Positions 54,764 to 64,000 of a DNA stretch of 64,000 bases are shown here, piece after piece. The stretch covers positions 2,852,001 to 2,916,000 of the forward strand of contig NW_025408676.1 of the NCBI RefSeq assembly GCF_020360975.1, read 5' to 3'. A program made the position numbers and the translations under genes. Numbering within the stretch: position 1 is the stretch's first letter; the number at the start of each line of letters is the position of its first letter. The DNA is from Hirsutella rhossiliensis (Eukaryota; Ascomycota; Sordariomycetes; Hypocreales; Ophiocordycipitaceae). The notes under the pieces are model-generated. The model made no database searches, was not told where the DNA came from, and saw only the letters and a program-made list of their open reading frames with translations.

Positions 54764-55659
54764 ATTGCCGTCGGCGCATCGTTATCATGCCAAGCAGCAT
54801 CATGTCGTCGGCAACGGCGGCAGAACATGATTTCCGGGCATGGCGAGTCGTCATCAGACCTGCGATCCGGCATGGACTGGCTACGACGAGGACACTCTGC
54901 TGACCCGCCGCGTCGGGTTCTCTGCCTTGCATCGCCCTGCGCTCAAGGCAGCCCCCGTCTCCCCTGCGCTTCCTAGGTCGCTCTGACGACAGCGAAGCCG
55001 CAAAAGCCCGAGGGTCGAGGCGCTCCCATTGAGGAGAAAGGGGGGGGGGGGATCGGGGTGGGTCTGGACACCGGACTCCCCCAGGATTGTCAGGGCAAGG
55101 GAAACCCCAGTGTATTCCTACCTTTGGGGAGTCGACAATCGAGGCTGGCAGCCAGGCACACCTTGTCAGAGGTGGTACCGCACGGGCAAACGGGAGCACG
55201 ACACGCCATCTTTTTTCTCCTTCGTTGTTAATGAACTGAATGATGGAAGAGGGGGGGGCCAAGTACGTCAACTGCGTTTGCTTGTACAACCACCCGATTC
55301 TGCGGCATAACGATGTGCTGTTGCCAACACAAGCCGGCGACGAACATTGTACATGGACAGCGCAGTCGCATTGTACGATCGATGGGGCCAGGTCACATGG
55401 ATGGATAGGTGCCGCTGTCTCGACCGCGCGCATACAAGAGCGCATCGATTTGTGCAAATTATGACACTCTCGTAGGGCCCGTTGGGTGTCTCGTCATGCC
55501 TCACCAGTCCTCTTCTCCTTGCATGCGTTAAAACACGTATTCTTCACCTGATAGCATTGTCAGTTGTACGAATACCAAGTAGTTGTTGTCTTGACAGACT
55601 AGAGGTAATTTATTGTTGACCCTGCGCCCCCTCTCGCTCCCCCCTCCCACACCAAACCT
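54764..55659. other. Intergenic region between convergent 2EXR and LCAT-like genes
   Basis: No gene is supported. An 11-base G run lies near 55038-55049. A 288-codon minus-strand frame (54591-55457) has no domain and overlaps the 2EXR gene. The end near 55600-55659 is pyrimidine-rich. Confidence 0.5.
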
Positions 55660-58251
55660 CTAGCAGGCAGCAGCCTTGCCGCTCTCCCCACGGCCCAGCC
55701 CGATGCCCTTCATGCGTCCCTTGAGCAACGCCTCCAATGCCTGTCCCACGGCCGGCAAGTCGCCCAGCATCGTCAGGTGTCCGCGTTCAGTGCTCACCCG
55801 ACCCGCGCGTACGAGGGCATATCCTTCCGGTAGCATCGCTTCCCGCGCGAGGACCACGCCATCACCGGGCCTGAAAAGCAGGTCGTCGTATGCATCGGCA
55901 CAAGCTATGCCGTCCCGACCCAGCACCTGCGCCGCGTACACCGTGGGTATGGACTTGCCATATAACACGGCGTGTGGGGGGTAGGAGTTTGAAGACTCAT
56001 AGGTGGGGAGATGAGCCAGTTCCTGGCGAAACTTTCGGGTGGCGGCGAGGGTGCGGCGCAGATAGTTAACATACTGTTCACGTTCCGGAGGCGCGGGAGA
56101 CGAAGCGGAGCCGGCGTGAGTCTCGGTGCCGAGTTGGGGCGCGATGGTACGGTCTTTGTGGGCGGCGGCCCCGGTTGCGATGCCCCACTGGGCAACTCTT
56201 CTCTCCTGCCCGCGAGCATTGTCGAGAGCTTCCGTCGTCTTCTTTTCCAAGCGGTTCCCCTTCAAGAGAGAGTTGGGGAAAAGGGAGGACAAGGGCGAGG
56301 ACGACTGCTGCCTGTCTCGAATGTGCGGCGGTAAAACGGACCCAACGCAGGGGCTCAATCGCCACTTGATCCAGTCGTCTGCGTTCAAGAAATCGACCGG
56401 GTACTCCTCTCCAGTCTCCTTGTCGACAAAGCAGAAGCCGTCGTCCGGGAGCAGGACAAATGAGGTGCGAATCGAAAAGTTGACCTGCGCGGTGAGCAGC
56501 TTCTCATTGAAAAGCACGACATCGCCGTTGCGGAACGGCCCGAGAATGTTGATGCACCTCTGCGGCACGCCAGCGTACAGCACTCCGGCAAACAGGTCGG
56601 GCCGCTGGTTCACGGCGTGTCGCGTGATCAATCCGCCGAGACTGTGCGCAATGACCGTAGCCCCTCGTGATTCCGGATCCACGCCAGGCTGATTCGAGGG
56701 AAGGGTTGCAAGAAACTCCATCAATTTGCGTGAGGAAAGGGCCGGGCTCAGTCGCCAGTCGTAACCGTAATCCCATACACGGAGCTTGCCGCTGCGAGCA
56801 TGCTGGCAAGCCCTCAGGCGTTTGAAAAGCTTGCGGGAAATGTCAATGGGGCCGATGTGTTTGAGCATGCCCGAGGGAACTATACGCTCCTCCATCGTCT
56901 CCTCGTCCTCGTCCTCCAAGCCCACCTCGAGATTGGCCTTGCGCATATTGAAACCCAGCTTGACGGGCGCCCAGAGCTGATGGTGCGGCGGCTCGGCAGA
57001 CCGTAGTACTGACCCGCGATAGCCGCCAAGGAGGACAATGTCCCCCGTCAGTTCCTCTAGCACGCGGTCAAATGCTGTGGCAGCATTTGCCTTGGGCGCA
57101 GGGGCGCCCGCACTGCCAGGGAACTCTCCATCGTTTGCTCTTGAGGGTGATGCCACGCCATCGTCGCTGAAGCTTGAAAAGAAGTTGTTGAGCGAGATGG
57201 ATGACATGCGTGCCGGCGTTTGAAACCGTGGAAGACTGGGCATCTTGAAGTTTGGTACGTCAGGAAGGCTGTCCTTGAGGGCCATGAAGCGTATATTGAC
57301 CATCTCCCGAACATCTTGGAAGCGTTCGTCGTCACCGAGAGAGGAGGCACGCGATAGACTGTGGTACAGCATGCTGTCGTCGGACGTCACCCGGCGGAGA
57401 GGAGCAGGGCGGCGTGAGGTCCGAGCAGGAGATGGAGATCCGGACAAGCGCGGACCCACGATGGGCTCCTCGTGAGCTTGCCTTGCAGACTCTTGAGCAT
57501 CCGGCAAGGGGGTGGGGGATGGCGTTTCTCGAATAGCAGCTGGCTTGAAGTTAGAGTTGCTGTTCTGGCTCTGCTTATGGTCACCCGTGAAGTTGGAGAA
57601 GAACGAGGTTGGGAGAGACGGCAGCAGGTGGGTGGGCATGGCTATAGACGGGAAAGCCTTTTGCAATCTTTTGAGTGCCTCCTGGCCGGCAGACCTCGAG
57701 CGCCGTCGCCTGGCCGGATCAAAGGCATAGCCTAGAAAGTCTCTGGTCTGGGGATAGCGAGCGTTTTTGTCGTTGACAGGGTCCCTGGGCCTGGACAGCC
57801 AAGGCGACGGGACCTGGAGGTGCTCTGGCCGCTGCGGTGAAAGGGTGCTTGGTAGCCGATCAACGTGTAGTTTCGGTCTGGCAGCAAATTCTTGTCCCAC
57901 GCGCGGCGTGCTCACATCAGACGACAGAGGGTCTGCGTCACTTTCGGCGTCCTCTTCCGCCTCTGTCTCCGCGGTGGCGCCATCGAAGAAACCCCCTCCA
58001 GGCACGCGTTCCAGGACGGCGGCCTTTTCCGCAGCAGGCGTCAGGGAAGAGGTGAGGTGGCTCGCAGCCGAACTCATGGCCGGCTGAAGTGCAGCCTGGG
58101 CACCATCTTGGTCCTCGAAGATGGAATCGTCATCTTCGAGGTCGACGGCATCTCTGGACTGCGGTTGTGGCTCCTCCTGGGTTTGTGATTGGCTGCCCGA
58201 GGATCCGTTGCGTTGGGGGCCTGTCTGAGCTGACGGATTCGTGGTGTCCAT
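55660..58251 (-). CDS. LCAT-like alpha/beta hydrolase (phospholipase/acyltransferase)
   Basis: A single exon of 863 residues, with MDTTNPSAQTGP as the first ATG. Residues 1 to about 440 are disordered, rich in Ser, Pro, Arg and Glu, with acidic LEDDDSIFEDQDG near residue 40. From about 445 a hydrolase domain of the lecithin:cholesterol acyltransferase type begins: DIVLLGGYRGSVLRS, then LRVWDYGYDWRLSP, and the nucleophile elbow ATVIAHSLGGLITRHAVN with Ser537. LFNEKLLTAQVNFSIRTSFV and PVDFLNADDWIKWRLSPC follow. Asp797 (RPGDGVVL) and His825 (ERGHLTML) complete a plausible triad. There is no signal peptide after the chosen start. The open frame upstream to 58545 contains a hydrophobic stretch but no ATG. 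The family hydrolyses or transfers acyl chains of phospholipids; the substrate here is unknown. Confidence 0.85.
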   Translation of the reverse strand: MDTTNPSAQTGPQRNGSSGSQSQTQEEPQPQSRDAVDLEDDDSIFEDQDGAQAALQPAMSSAASHLTSSLTPAAEKAAVLERVPGGGFFDGATAETEAEEDAESDADPLSSDVSTPRVGQEFAARPKLHVDRLPSTLSPQRPEHLQVPSPWLSRPRDPVNDKNARYPQTRDFLGYAFDPARRRRSRSAGQEALKRLQKAFPSIAMPTHLLPSLPTSFFSNFTGDHKQSQNSNSNFKPAAIRETPSPTPLPDAQESARQAHEEPIVGPRLSGSPSPARTSRRPAPLRRVTSDDSMLYHSLSRASSLGDDERFQDVREMVNIRFMALKDSLPDVPNFKMPSLPRFQTPARMSSISLNNFFSSFSDDGVASPSRANDGEFPGSAGAPAPKANAATAFDRVLEELTGDIVLLGGYRGSVLRSAEPPHHQLWAPVKLGFNMRKANLEVGLEDEDEETMEERIVPSGMLKHIGPIDISRKLFKRLRACQHARSGKLRVWDYGYDWRLSPALSSRKLMEFLATLPSNQPGVDPESRGATVIAHSLGGLITRHAVNQRPDLFAGVLYAGVPQRCINILGPFRNGDVVLFNEKLLTAQVNFSIRTSFVLLPDDGFCFVDKETGEEYPVDFLNADDWIKWRLSPCVGSVLPPHIRDRQQSSSPLSSLFPNSLLKGNRLEKKTTEALDNARGQERRVAQWGIATGAAAHKDRTIAPQLGTETHAGSASSPAPPEREQYVNYLRRTLAATRKFRQELAHLPTYESSNSYPPHAVLYGKSIPTVYAAQVLGRDGIACADAYDDLLFRPGDGVVLAREAMLPEGYALVRAGRVSTERGHLTMLGDLPAVGQALEALLKGRMKGIGLGRGESGKAAAC

Positions 58252-59561
58252 GACTGCGAGCTCGCGCAGGAAGCTGCAGCGAAGAGCGAAGTTGCAGTTG
58301 AGTAGACAGAATGTTAGGTTTGGGCGAGATTTGTTTTGGACCAGAAGCGCGTCGTCGAGGTTGGTGACGTTGAGAGGAACAAAGGAACCAATGGGAACCC
58401 TTGTTGCGCCAAGTTGAAAGGCTGAACCGGCGTTTCTCGGGTCCTGGGGGAGAAGGAGGAAGACGAAGAGAAGAATCGTCGAGAAAATAGGAGAGGCGAA
58501 GAATTGAGCGGCTCTAGTTGTGGCCCAACATCGAGACCAGAACAAATGTTTTCGGATGAATGGGCGGCGACGATCGGTTCCATTGCCCCTTGCCGAATGG
58601 CGGTAAACGGCTGGTCGGAAAAGACGGGGCCAGGGGAAGAAGACGGGACTTGGGCCTTATCAATGGACTGTACTTATCATTAGTCGGCGCTTTTTTCCCG
58701 CCCCCCCTCTTGGTGGTTTGTGGTCGTGAATGCGTGCTTACTTATTGCCGACAGAGAGTGGCTGAAGCTGACGAGGATGACGGCGGCTGCTACCGAAAAG
58801 AGCGCGAGCCCCTGTCCAGCAACGCAGTAGCGGCGCAGCAGCACCGCGGCACAGCAGCACAGCGAGGCCCGGCTGGTGCTGTCTCGAGTGCCTTGTTGCT
58901 CTGGGAAGATGGCGGTGCCGAAGGTATTGGCATTCGGACAACAGCAGCGGGTGGGGGGTCGTTTGCGCGCGCCTGCGGTCCTTTGCAAGTCGGAGTCGTC
59001 GAGTTCAAGATTCAGGAGGCGCCAGGCTGAGCGCTGATGGAGCCGAGGGACGTTGAAATTGAGGCCGGACCACTCTCGCTTCCCCACTTGCACTTGCTCT
59101 GCCACCTGGCCGCTCCCTCTTGCCGTATCCGCACTCGATCCAGTCCGGGCTTGCCGTAACCGTCACTACTGTACCGAGTACAGCGGCGGTGGCGGCCACA
59201 CCTTGGCAGGCGCGTCTCTCGATGGTGCCAGTGGCGCCAGGCTGACGTCACTCACCGAGCCGGTAGCCGCGGTCCACGTCTCTTGCCATGTGGTTAAAGC
59301 AGTACAGTACCTAATTCGTGCAAGGTTACTTTGTTACTGCACGTGGTGCAACAGGCGCCGGAGCATCGGCCCGGCTACCTGCCGGTACCTTGCTTGTACC
59401 TGTACTCCACGGACTTGTACTCCACGGACTCAGCCAACGACCAACAGTCATCCAGTACCGCTTCCGATGCCGCCTCTTCTCCAAATGCCCGTCGCCCGAA
59501 ACACGGCGACTGACTGCAAGCTGCCCGCAACACACGCGCTGCGCCGCCGCCGCTACTCACC
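58252..59561. promoter_or_regulatory. Divergent promoter region of LCAT-like and acid phosphatase genes
   Basis: No gene is supported in 1.3 kb. A CAGCAC/GCGGCA-rich stretch lies at 58830-58870, GGTACC-type motifs at about 59380-59400, and a perfect 15-bp duplication of TGTACTCCACGGACT at 59401 and 59416. The last 140 bp before 59562 are C-rich. Confidence 0.5.
59401..59430. repeat. 15-bp perfect direct duplication
   Basis: TGTACTCCACGGACT occurs twice without a spacer, about 130-160 bp before the acid phosphatase start codon. The same pattern of short head-to-tail duplications occurs at several other intergenic places in the window. Confidence 0.9.
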
Positions 59562-61122
59562 ATGTCCACCCACGAGCCCCGGCCGCCCTACTCGGACGCG
59601 GAGCTCGCCGTCCTCTACCCCCCGCATCTCCGGCTGCAGCTCGTCCAGATCCTCCTCCGCCACGGCGAGCGCAGCCCCGTGAGCCCGCGCTTCGTCAACG
59701 CCGGCGTCCCGCCCTTTTGGCCCTACTGCTCCGCCGTCCGCCACCTGCGCTCCGCCGTCCTCGACCCGGGCGACCCGCGCTCCTCCTTCTCCACGCTCGA
59801 GTGGAAGCGCCGCCTCGAGACGTTTGGAGCCGCCGATGACTCCCCCGTCGTCGCCGCGGGCCCGGCCGGCGAGCTCGACGCCATCTGCGACATGGGCATG
59901 CTGACGGACCGCGGCCGCGAGACGACGCTACGCCTCGGCCAGAGGCTGCGCAGGCTCTACGTTCAGCAGCTCGGCTTCCTTCCCGCCGGCATCAAGGACA
60001 CGGACTTCATCTACCTGCGCGCCACCCCGATACCCCGTGCCCTCGAGTCCATGCAGCAGACGCTCCTCGGCCTCTATCCCTCGCACACCCGCGACCCCGA
60101 TCTCCCGCCCCCGACCATTCTTTCCCGCGCCCCCGCCGACGAGACCCTGTTTCCAAATGACGGCAACTGCCGACGCTTCGCCGCCCTGGCGCGTGCCTTT
60201 GCCCAGCGCGCCGCCGACCGGTGGAACGACTCGGGCGAAATGGCATACCTGACCAAGAAGCTCGGCAAGTGGATGCCCGACGACAGCCCCAAGGTCGCCG
60301 TCGATTCTCGTCCGCGCCTCAGCGGCATCATGGACACCATCAACGCCACCAGCGCCCACGGCCCGCAGACCAAGCTGCCGAGCGAATTCTACGACCCAAA
60401 AGTCAAGCAGATTATCGAGAAGATTGGCGTCGAGGAGTGGTACGCGGGCTACAAGGAGAGCCAAGAGTACCGCACCCTGGGCATCGGCGCTCTGCTCGGC
60501 GATGTCGTCTCCCGCATGGTCGGCAGCGCCGAGCAGAGCCCGGCCGACGGAGCGCAAGAGGTGACGCGCAAGGCCGGCGCGGGCGCCGTCCCCATCCGCC
60601 TCGGCCTCAGCGGCTGCCACGACACCACCTTGGCCGCCACCCTGGCCAGTCTCGGCGCTTTTGAGACAGACAACTGGCCCCCCTTTACCAGTCACGTCGC
60701 CATCGAGCTCTTCCGCCGTGCCGACGAGCCGAACCCCTCCAGCGCACGCTCCTGGTGGCCGTCTCTGCTCGGCGGCGCCGCGTCTCCCCCTGCCATCGGC
60801 CGCAAGCCCACCACGAACCTGAGCGATGCCCAGAGGCAGGCTATCCAAGGCTACTACGTCCGCATCCGGTACAACGACGTGCCCGTCACCGTCCCCGGCT
60901 GCAGGGCCCCGGGGAAGCACCTCGACGGCGACGAGTCCTTTTGCACCCTGGTGAGATTCCGCCCCGGTGCATCACATGTGGAGCCGCCAGCTGACGTGAA
61001 GGCTGTAGGAGGCTTTCAAGGCCATTGTAGACAAATTCACGCCCCAAAACTGGAAGCAACAGTGCCGCACCGGCGTCAAATTGCCCGCCTTCCCTCCTCG
61101 ACCGGAGCCTGCAGGGTACTAG
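59562..61122 (+). CDS. Histidine acid phosphatase family protein, probably intracellular
   Basis: Two exons (59562-60950, 61009-61122) with a 58-bp GTGAGA..TAG intron give 500 residues. The catalytic motif LLRHGERSP (Arg33, His34, Arg37) and the later GCHDTTL (His353, Asp354) define the branch-2 histidine phosphatases; His34 is the phospho-acceptor and Asp354 the proton donor. There is no signal peptide (start MSTHEPRPPYSDAELAVLYP), unlike secreted fungal phytases. With FPNDGNCRRFAALARAF and DTDFIYLRATPIPRALES, this fits the group of intracellular acid phosphatase-like proteins related to ACP6 (lysophosphatidate phosphatase). The exact substrate cannot be read from sequence. The last exon restores KAIVDKFTPQNWKQQCR, conserved in the group. 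Strong GC bias gives long shadow frames on the other strand. Confidence 0.92.
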
Positions 61123-61962
61123 GTCGCACAGTGAAGACGACATTAGCATAATTATCACTTTCCCATCCTTTGGACTCTACACTTGCAAATAACCCACACA
61201 CACGCACAGACGAATGAAGCAGTAAACGATGAAACAAAAGTAAACATCCACTCCACGTGAATAGCCATGTACAGCCGGATCCTGGCATTTCGACTGCGGG
61301 GTTCACTGAACAGGTGCCCTTGTGCTTCGATGCTGATTCGGACCGACGACGCCAAGTCGTTGGGGTTCAGTGAATAATTACCTTGGTTGTGCGATTTCTT
61401 CATGACACGCCTGACAGTATGATCAATCTAGGTGGTCTTCGATTTCATGTCAGTTCTCACAAACCACAGATATTGGATATCCGTTCACGCGGCATTCACT
61501 GCTACGGCACAGCACCCATAGACAGGCAGATACCTTCAAGTCAATATAGAGATGATTCGTCTGATAGTATCCTGAATTCGGCAGTGACACCCCTTCCTGT
61601 CCACCCCTTTCATGACCCTCGCCCCTCTCTTCGCCCCAATTGCGTTCCGGAAATGGCATCCGAGTAAGCGTTCCTCACCTATTCCATTTAACCGCCTTTG
61701 CTCTTCAATCCCGCAGGATTCCCGGGGCAGCTAGCCGAGCGCTAGCAAGATGGAAAATGAAACTCAACATAATACAGTGAAAAGGAAGGTAATTACCGAA
61801 GTATGCGGGGTGAAGCAGCTAGATAATAAAGTAGCCTGTGCGGAAAGGAACTGACTGTATAAGCAAAGGGCAGATGACCCCGACAATTACAACAAATACG
61901 GAATTGCCATTACCGTTACCGCGCATGGGGCGGCGGCCCGTGACGGATCGTCAGGGTCCAGG
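61123..61962. other. Intergenic region between convergent acid phosphatase and RRM protein genes
   Basis: Two facing 3' ends. This is one of the more AT-rich parts of the window (61150-61900), as expected for 3' UTRs. No gene or repeat was recognised. Confidence 0.55.
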
Positions 61963-64000
61963 TTAGTTGGCCACCTCTTCTTCGACCCATCCGTTAAGCC
62001 CACCCTGAATGGCGAGGCCGAAGCCAGCAGCACCAATGCCGCCAAAGCTGGACTGGTACTGGTGGCCACGTCGCTCGCCCTCGCTGCCGTTGCTTCCTGG
62101 GACGCTGCTGGGGCTGGTGCCGCCGTTCTCGAAGCCCGGGGCCAAGACAGGCAAGCTGACCGCTCGGCTGTGCTGGCCGCGGGGGCCTGGCGCGAGCAGC
62201 CCGCCAATGGTAGTCGGGCCTGAGGTTGCGGCGTTGGCAACATAACCGTTTGAGATGCTCGCCGACTGCCCGTGACCGCCCATCTGGCCTTGCTGAGGCA
62301 TCTCCAAGTCGTTGGGCGACGACTGAGCCGTGTTGAAGAGTATATTCTGTTGCACAACCAAGGGGTGCTGACCCTGGTGCTGGTGCTGATGTTGCACTTG
62401 CTGCGATACTTGGCTTAGGTAGACGGTGAGGGGGTTACTGGAAGCATTGAAGAGGACAGCCGATTGCTGAGGAGTGTTGCCGTTCGGGGGCGAACCGCCG
62501 TTCTGGGACCCGTTGGTCGGGGGAGAAGGCACCCCGTCGCCTCGAGGCGAGTGGTTCTGCTGCATTTGCCGGGGAGGATTGCCGCAGCGGTCTTTCCCAA
62601 AGTTGACCTTGTATTTCTTGTACTCGTCCCTGCCGCGGATGGCCTCAATGGCCTTGATGGCATTGGCAATGTTGGTAAAGTTGACAAAGGCGCAGCTCTT
62701 TTCGCGTAGCGTGTTGACAAGCTCAATTTCGCCGTACTCGGAAAAGTCCTGGCGGAGGCGCTCCTCAGTCCACGTCTCGTCCAGGTTGCCGACGTACACA
62801 TTGCGCGAGGCTCCGCCGCTGACGGCCAGGGCAATGGCCGGAGGCAGGGCGCCAGAGTGCTTGCCCCATCCAATCTTGAGTCTGCGGTTGTGAATCATGA
62901 GGCCCTGGAGGTTGCTGAGGGCGTAGAAGGAGGCGGCTGCTGTAGGGTCGATGAAGGTGACGAAGCAAATGTGCTTGTCCGGAATGTAGCGGATGTGATG
63001 CAGCAGACCGCCCCTGACGACGTTGCAAATCTCCTCAATCGTGGTCTCGGGATGAATATTGCCGAGGTATATCGTGCGGTTGCCCAAGTTGTTGATGCCA
63101 CCGGCAGTCGTCGCGACGGCGGCAGCCGCGACAGACTGCTGAGCCAGAGCATTGGAGATGAGGTCTCGGTCAGCGCCAGTCAACATGTGCGCATACCCAG
63201 GAGCGATGCCGAGGTACTGGGCGGCGTTCTGCTGCTGCGTCTTGGAGACGTAGGCACATCTGTCCTTGCCATAGTAGACACGGCGGGGTGCCTGCCACTT
63301 GGGCTCTTGAGGCAGCTGGGACACGGCCTTGATGGCATTGGCAATGGAGAGATAATGAACAAAGGCAATGTTCTTCTCTCGCACGAGCTTGATGGTGTCG
63401 ACGGCCCCAAATTTGGCGAGATCCTCGCGCAGCTCCTCGTCGGAAATGTCCTCGGGCAGGTTGCCGAGATAGACGTTGCGAGAGGCACCGCTCTGCTGGA
63501 CGGCCAGTGCAACAGAGGTAGGTACCTGAGAGGGCTTGCCCCAGCCGACCTTGATGTCCTGGCCTTTGATGCAGAGCTTTTTCAAGATGGCATCGGAGTG
63601 AAAGTGGGTGGCGGAGCTGGCGTCGAGAAAGGAGATGAAGGCGCAGTTCTTGTCGGGCAAGAGACGGACAGACTCGATCTGACCGCTCCGAACGTGACCC
63701 AGGATTTCCTCGGCCGAGGTGTCCGGGGGAATGTTGCCGAGATAGACAGTCCGGCTGGTGCCAGTGACAACGCCGGATCCCATCGAGACCGGTGAAGCGG
63801 GCTGCATGGGCGTCTGGATGTTGAAACCGCCGGTCGGCGACTGAGGCGGGTAAAACTGAGGGGCACCATACGTGGACGGGGAGACGATTGCCTGGTAGGA
63901 CTGGGACGAGATGCTCTGCTGGACAGGGCTCGACATGCCCCCGTTGTGCAACTGACTGCCTCCGTGCGGCTGCTGCTGTGCCTGCTGAAAACCCGACAGG
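61963..64000 (-). CDS. MRN1: Four-RRM RNA-binding protein, Mrn1/Nrd1 type (5' end beyond window)
   Basis: The frame is open from the window edge at 64000 to the stop at 61963, so at least 679 codons are visible and the start is missing. The visible N-terminus is Gln/Ser/Pro-rich (SGFQQAQQQPHGGSQLHNGG). Four RRMs follow at about 63750-63530, 63480-63270, 63085-62870 and 62800-62590, with RNP2 motifs TVYLGNIPPD, NVYLGNLPED, TIYLGNIHPE and NVYVGNLDET and RNP1-like KNCAFISF, KNIAFVHY, HICFVTF and KSCAFVNF. RRMs 2 and 4 share ANAIKA, as in S. cerevisiae Mrn1 and S. pombe Nrd1, which bind mRNAs and affect stress responses and differentiation. The C-terminal 220 residues are disordered, with a His-Gln repeat. 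No intron is seen. Confidence 0.92.
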   Translation of the reverse strand, partial: LSGFQQAQQQPHGGSQLHNGGMSSPVQQSISSQSYQAIVSPSTYGAPQFYPPQSPTGGFNIQTPMQPASPVSMGSGVVTGTSRTVYLGNIPPDTSAEEILGHVRSGQIESVRLLPDKNCAFISFLDASSATHFHSDAILKKLCIKGQDIKVGWGKPSQVPTSVALAVQQSGASRNVYLGNLPEDISDEELREDLAKFGAVDTIKLVREKNIAFVHYLSIANAIKAVSQLPQEPKWQAPRRVYYGKDRCAYVSKTQQQNAAQYLGIAPGYAHMLTGADRDLISNALAQQSVAAAAVATTAGGINNLGNRTIYLGNIHPETTIEEICNVVRGGLLHHIRYIPDKHICFVTFIDPTAAASFYALSNLQGLMIHNRRLKIGWGKHSGALPPAIALAVSGGASRNVYVGNLDETWTEERLRQDFSEYGEIELVNTLREKSCAFVNFTNIANAIKAIEAIRGRDEYKKYKVNFGKDRCGNPPRQMQQNHSPRGDGVPSPPTNGSQNGGSPPNGNTPQQSAVLFNASSNPLTVYLSQVSQQVQHQHQHQGQHPLVVQQNILFNTAQSSPNDLEMPQQGQMGGHGQSASISNGYVANAATSGPTTIGGLLAPGPRGQHSRAVSLPVLAPGFENGGTSPSSVPGSNGSEGERRGHQYQSSFGGIGAAGFGLAIQGGLNGWVEEEVAN

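Noticed and set aside
54591..55457. Minus-strand open frame of 288 codons
   Set aside because: No recognisable domain; partly antisense to the 2EXR gene.
1..64000. CRISPR arrays, bacterial-type operons or phage genes
   Set aside because: The genes are intron-containing eukaryotic genes; the 22-bp and 16-bp arrays have no spacers.
1..64000. tRNA, 5S rRNA or known snRNA genes
   Set aside because: By eye I found no tRNA-like box A/box B pair with a folded cloverleaf and no 5S-like segment. A covariance-model scan would be decisive; any hit would overturn this.
1..64000. Transposable elements or RIP-degraded AT-rich blocks
   Set aside because: No reverse transcriptase, transposase or integrase motifs and no AT-rich isochore were seen. 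Only short palindromic or tandem repeats are present.

Overview
The window looks like nuclear DNA of a filamentous ascomycete. It is GC-rich and gene-dense, with 22 protein-coding genes supported (20 complete, one cut by each end of the window). Introns are mostly 46-120 bp with GT..AG borders and RCTRAC-type branch sites such as GCTAAC, GCTGAC and TACTAAC. Exons rebuilt by joining reading frames across these introns give full-length conserved eukaryotic proteins. Intron style, short introns, low-complexity Gln/Ser tails and gene content suggest a Sordariomycete, probably Hypocreales; the species cannot be named from sequence alone.

Layout, left to right. 1-170: 5' end of a probable eIF4G gene (-). 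2893-7499: spliceosomal helicase Aquarius (-). 8711-10041: eIF5 (+). 10542-13306: THO complex subunit 1 (-) with a C-terminal guanylate-kinase-like domain. 14118-16016: a cytochrome P450 (-). 16796-17194: a small secreted protein (-). 18984-21818: a Gln-rich conserved protein of unknown function (+). 22729-23640: eIF6 (+). 24335-25305: the eEF1A lysine methyltransferase EFM4 (+). 25864-28124: PP2A scaffold subunit A (-). 29112-31068: PheRS beta subunit (+). 31949-34311: myotubularin phosphatase YMR1 (-). 35143-36057: ribosomal protein uS3 (+). 37014-38659: NIPA-like magnesium transporter (-). 41515-43179: acidic protein of unknown function (-). 43922-45692: coatomer delta (+). 46064-48770: APC/C subunit 4 (+). 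48934-50249: RagC/D-type GTPase Gtr2 (-). 54071-54763: 2EXR-family protein (+). 55660-58251: LCAT-like hydrolase (-). 59562-61122: histidine acid phosphatase (+). 61963-64000: four-RRM RNA-binding protein of the Mrn1/Nrd1 type (-, truncated).

Most genes are housekeeping. Six of those in the first 36 kb serve translation (eIF4G, eIF5, eIF6, EFM4, FRS1, uS3), and three more act on mRNA (Aquarius, THO, Mrn1-like). YMR1, coatomer delta, Gtr2 and the PP2A scaffold belong to membrane traffic and nutrient or phosphatase signalling. I see no operon-like or secondary-metabolism organisation, no recognisable transposon, no tRNA or rRNA and no CRISPR.

The most unusual observation is a complete but catalytically degenerate guanylate-kinase fold at the C-terminus of the THO1 protein. 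Next are an in-frame TAG in YMR1 followed by about 109 coding-like codons, a likely GC-AG intron, a 102-bp element with 11-bp inverted termini in a divergent promoter, and a set of recurrent intergenic motifs and short tandem duplications.
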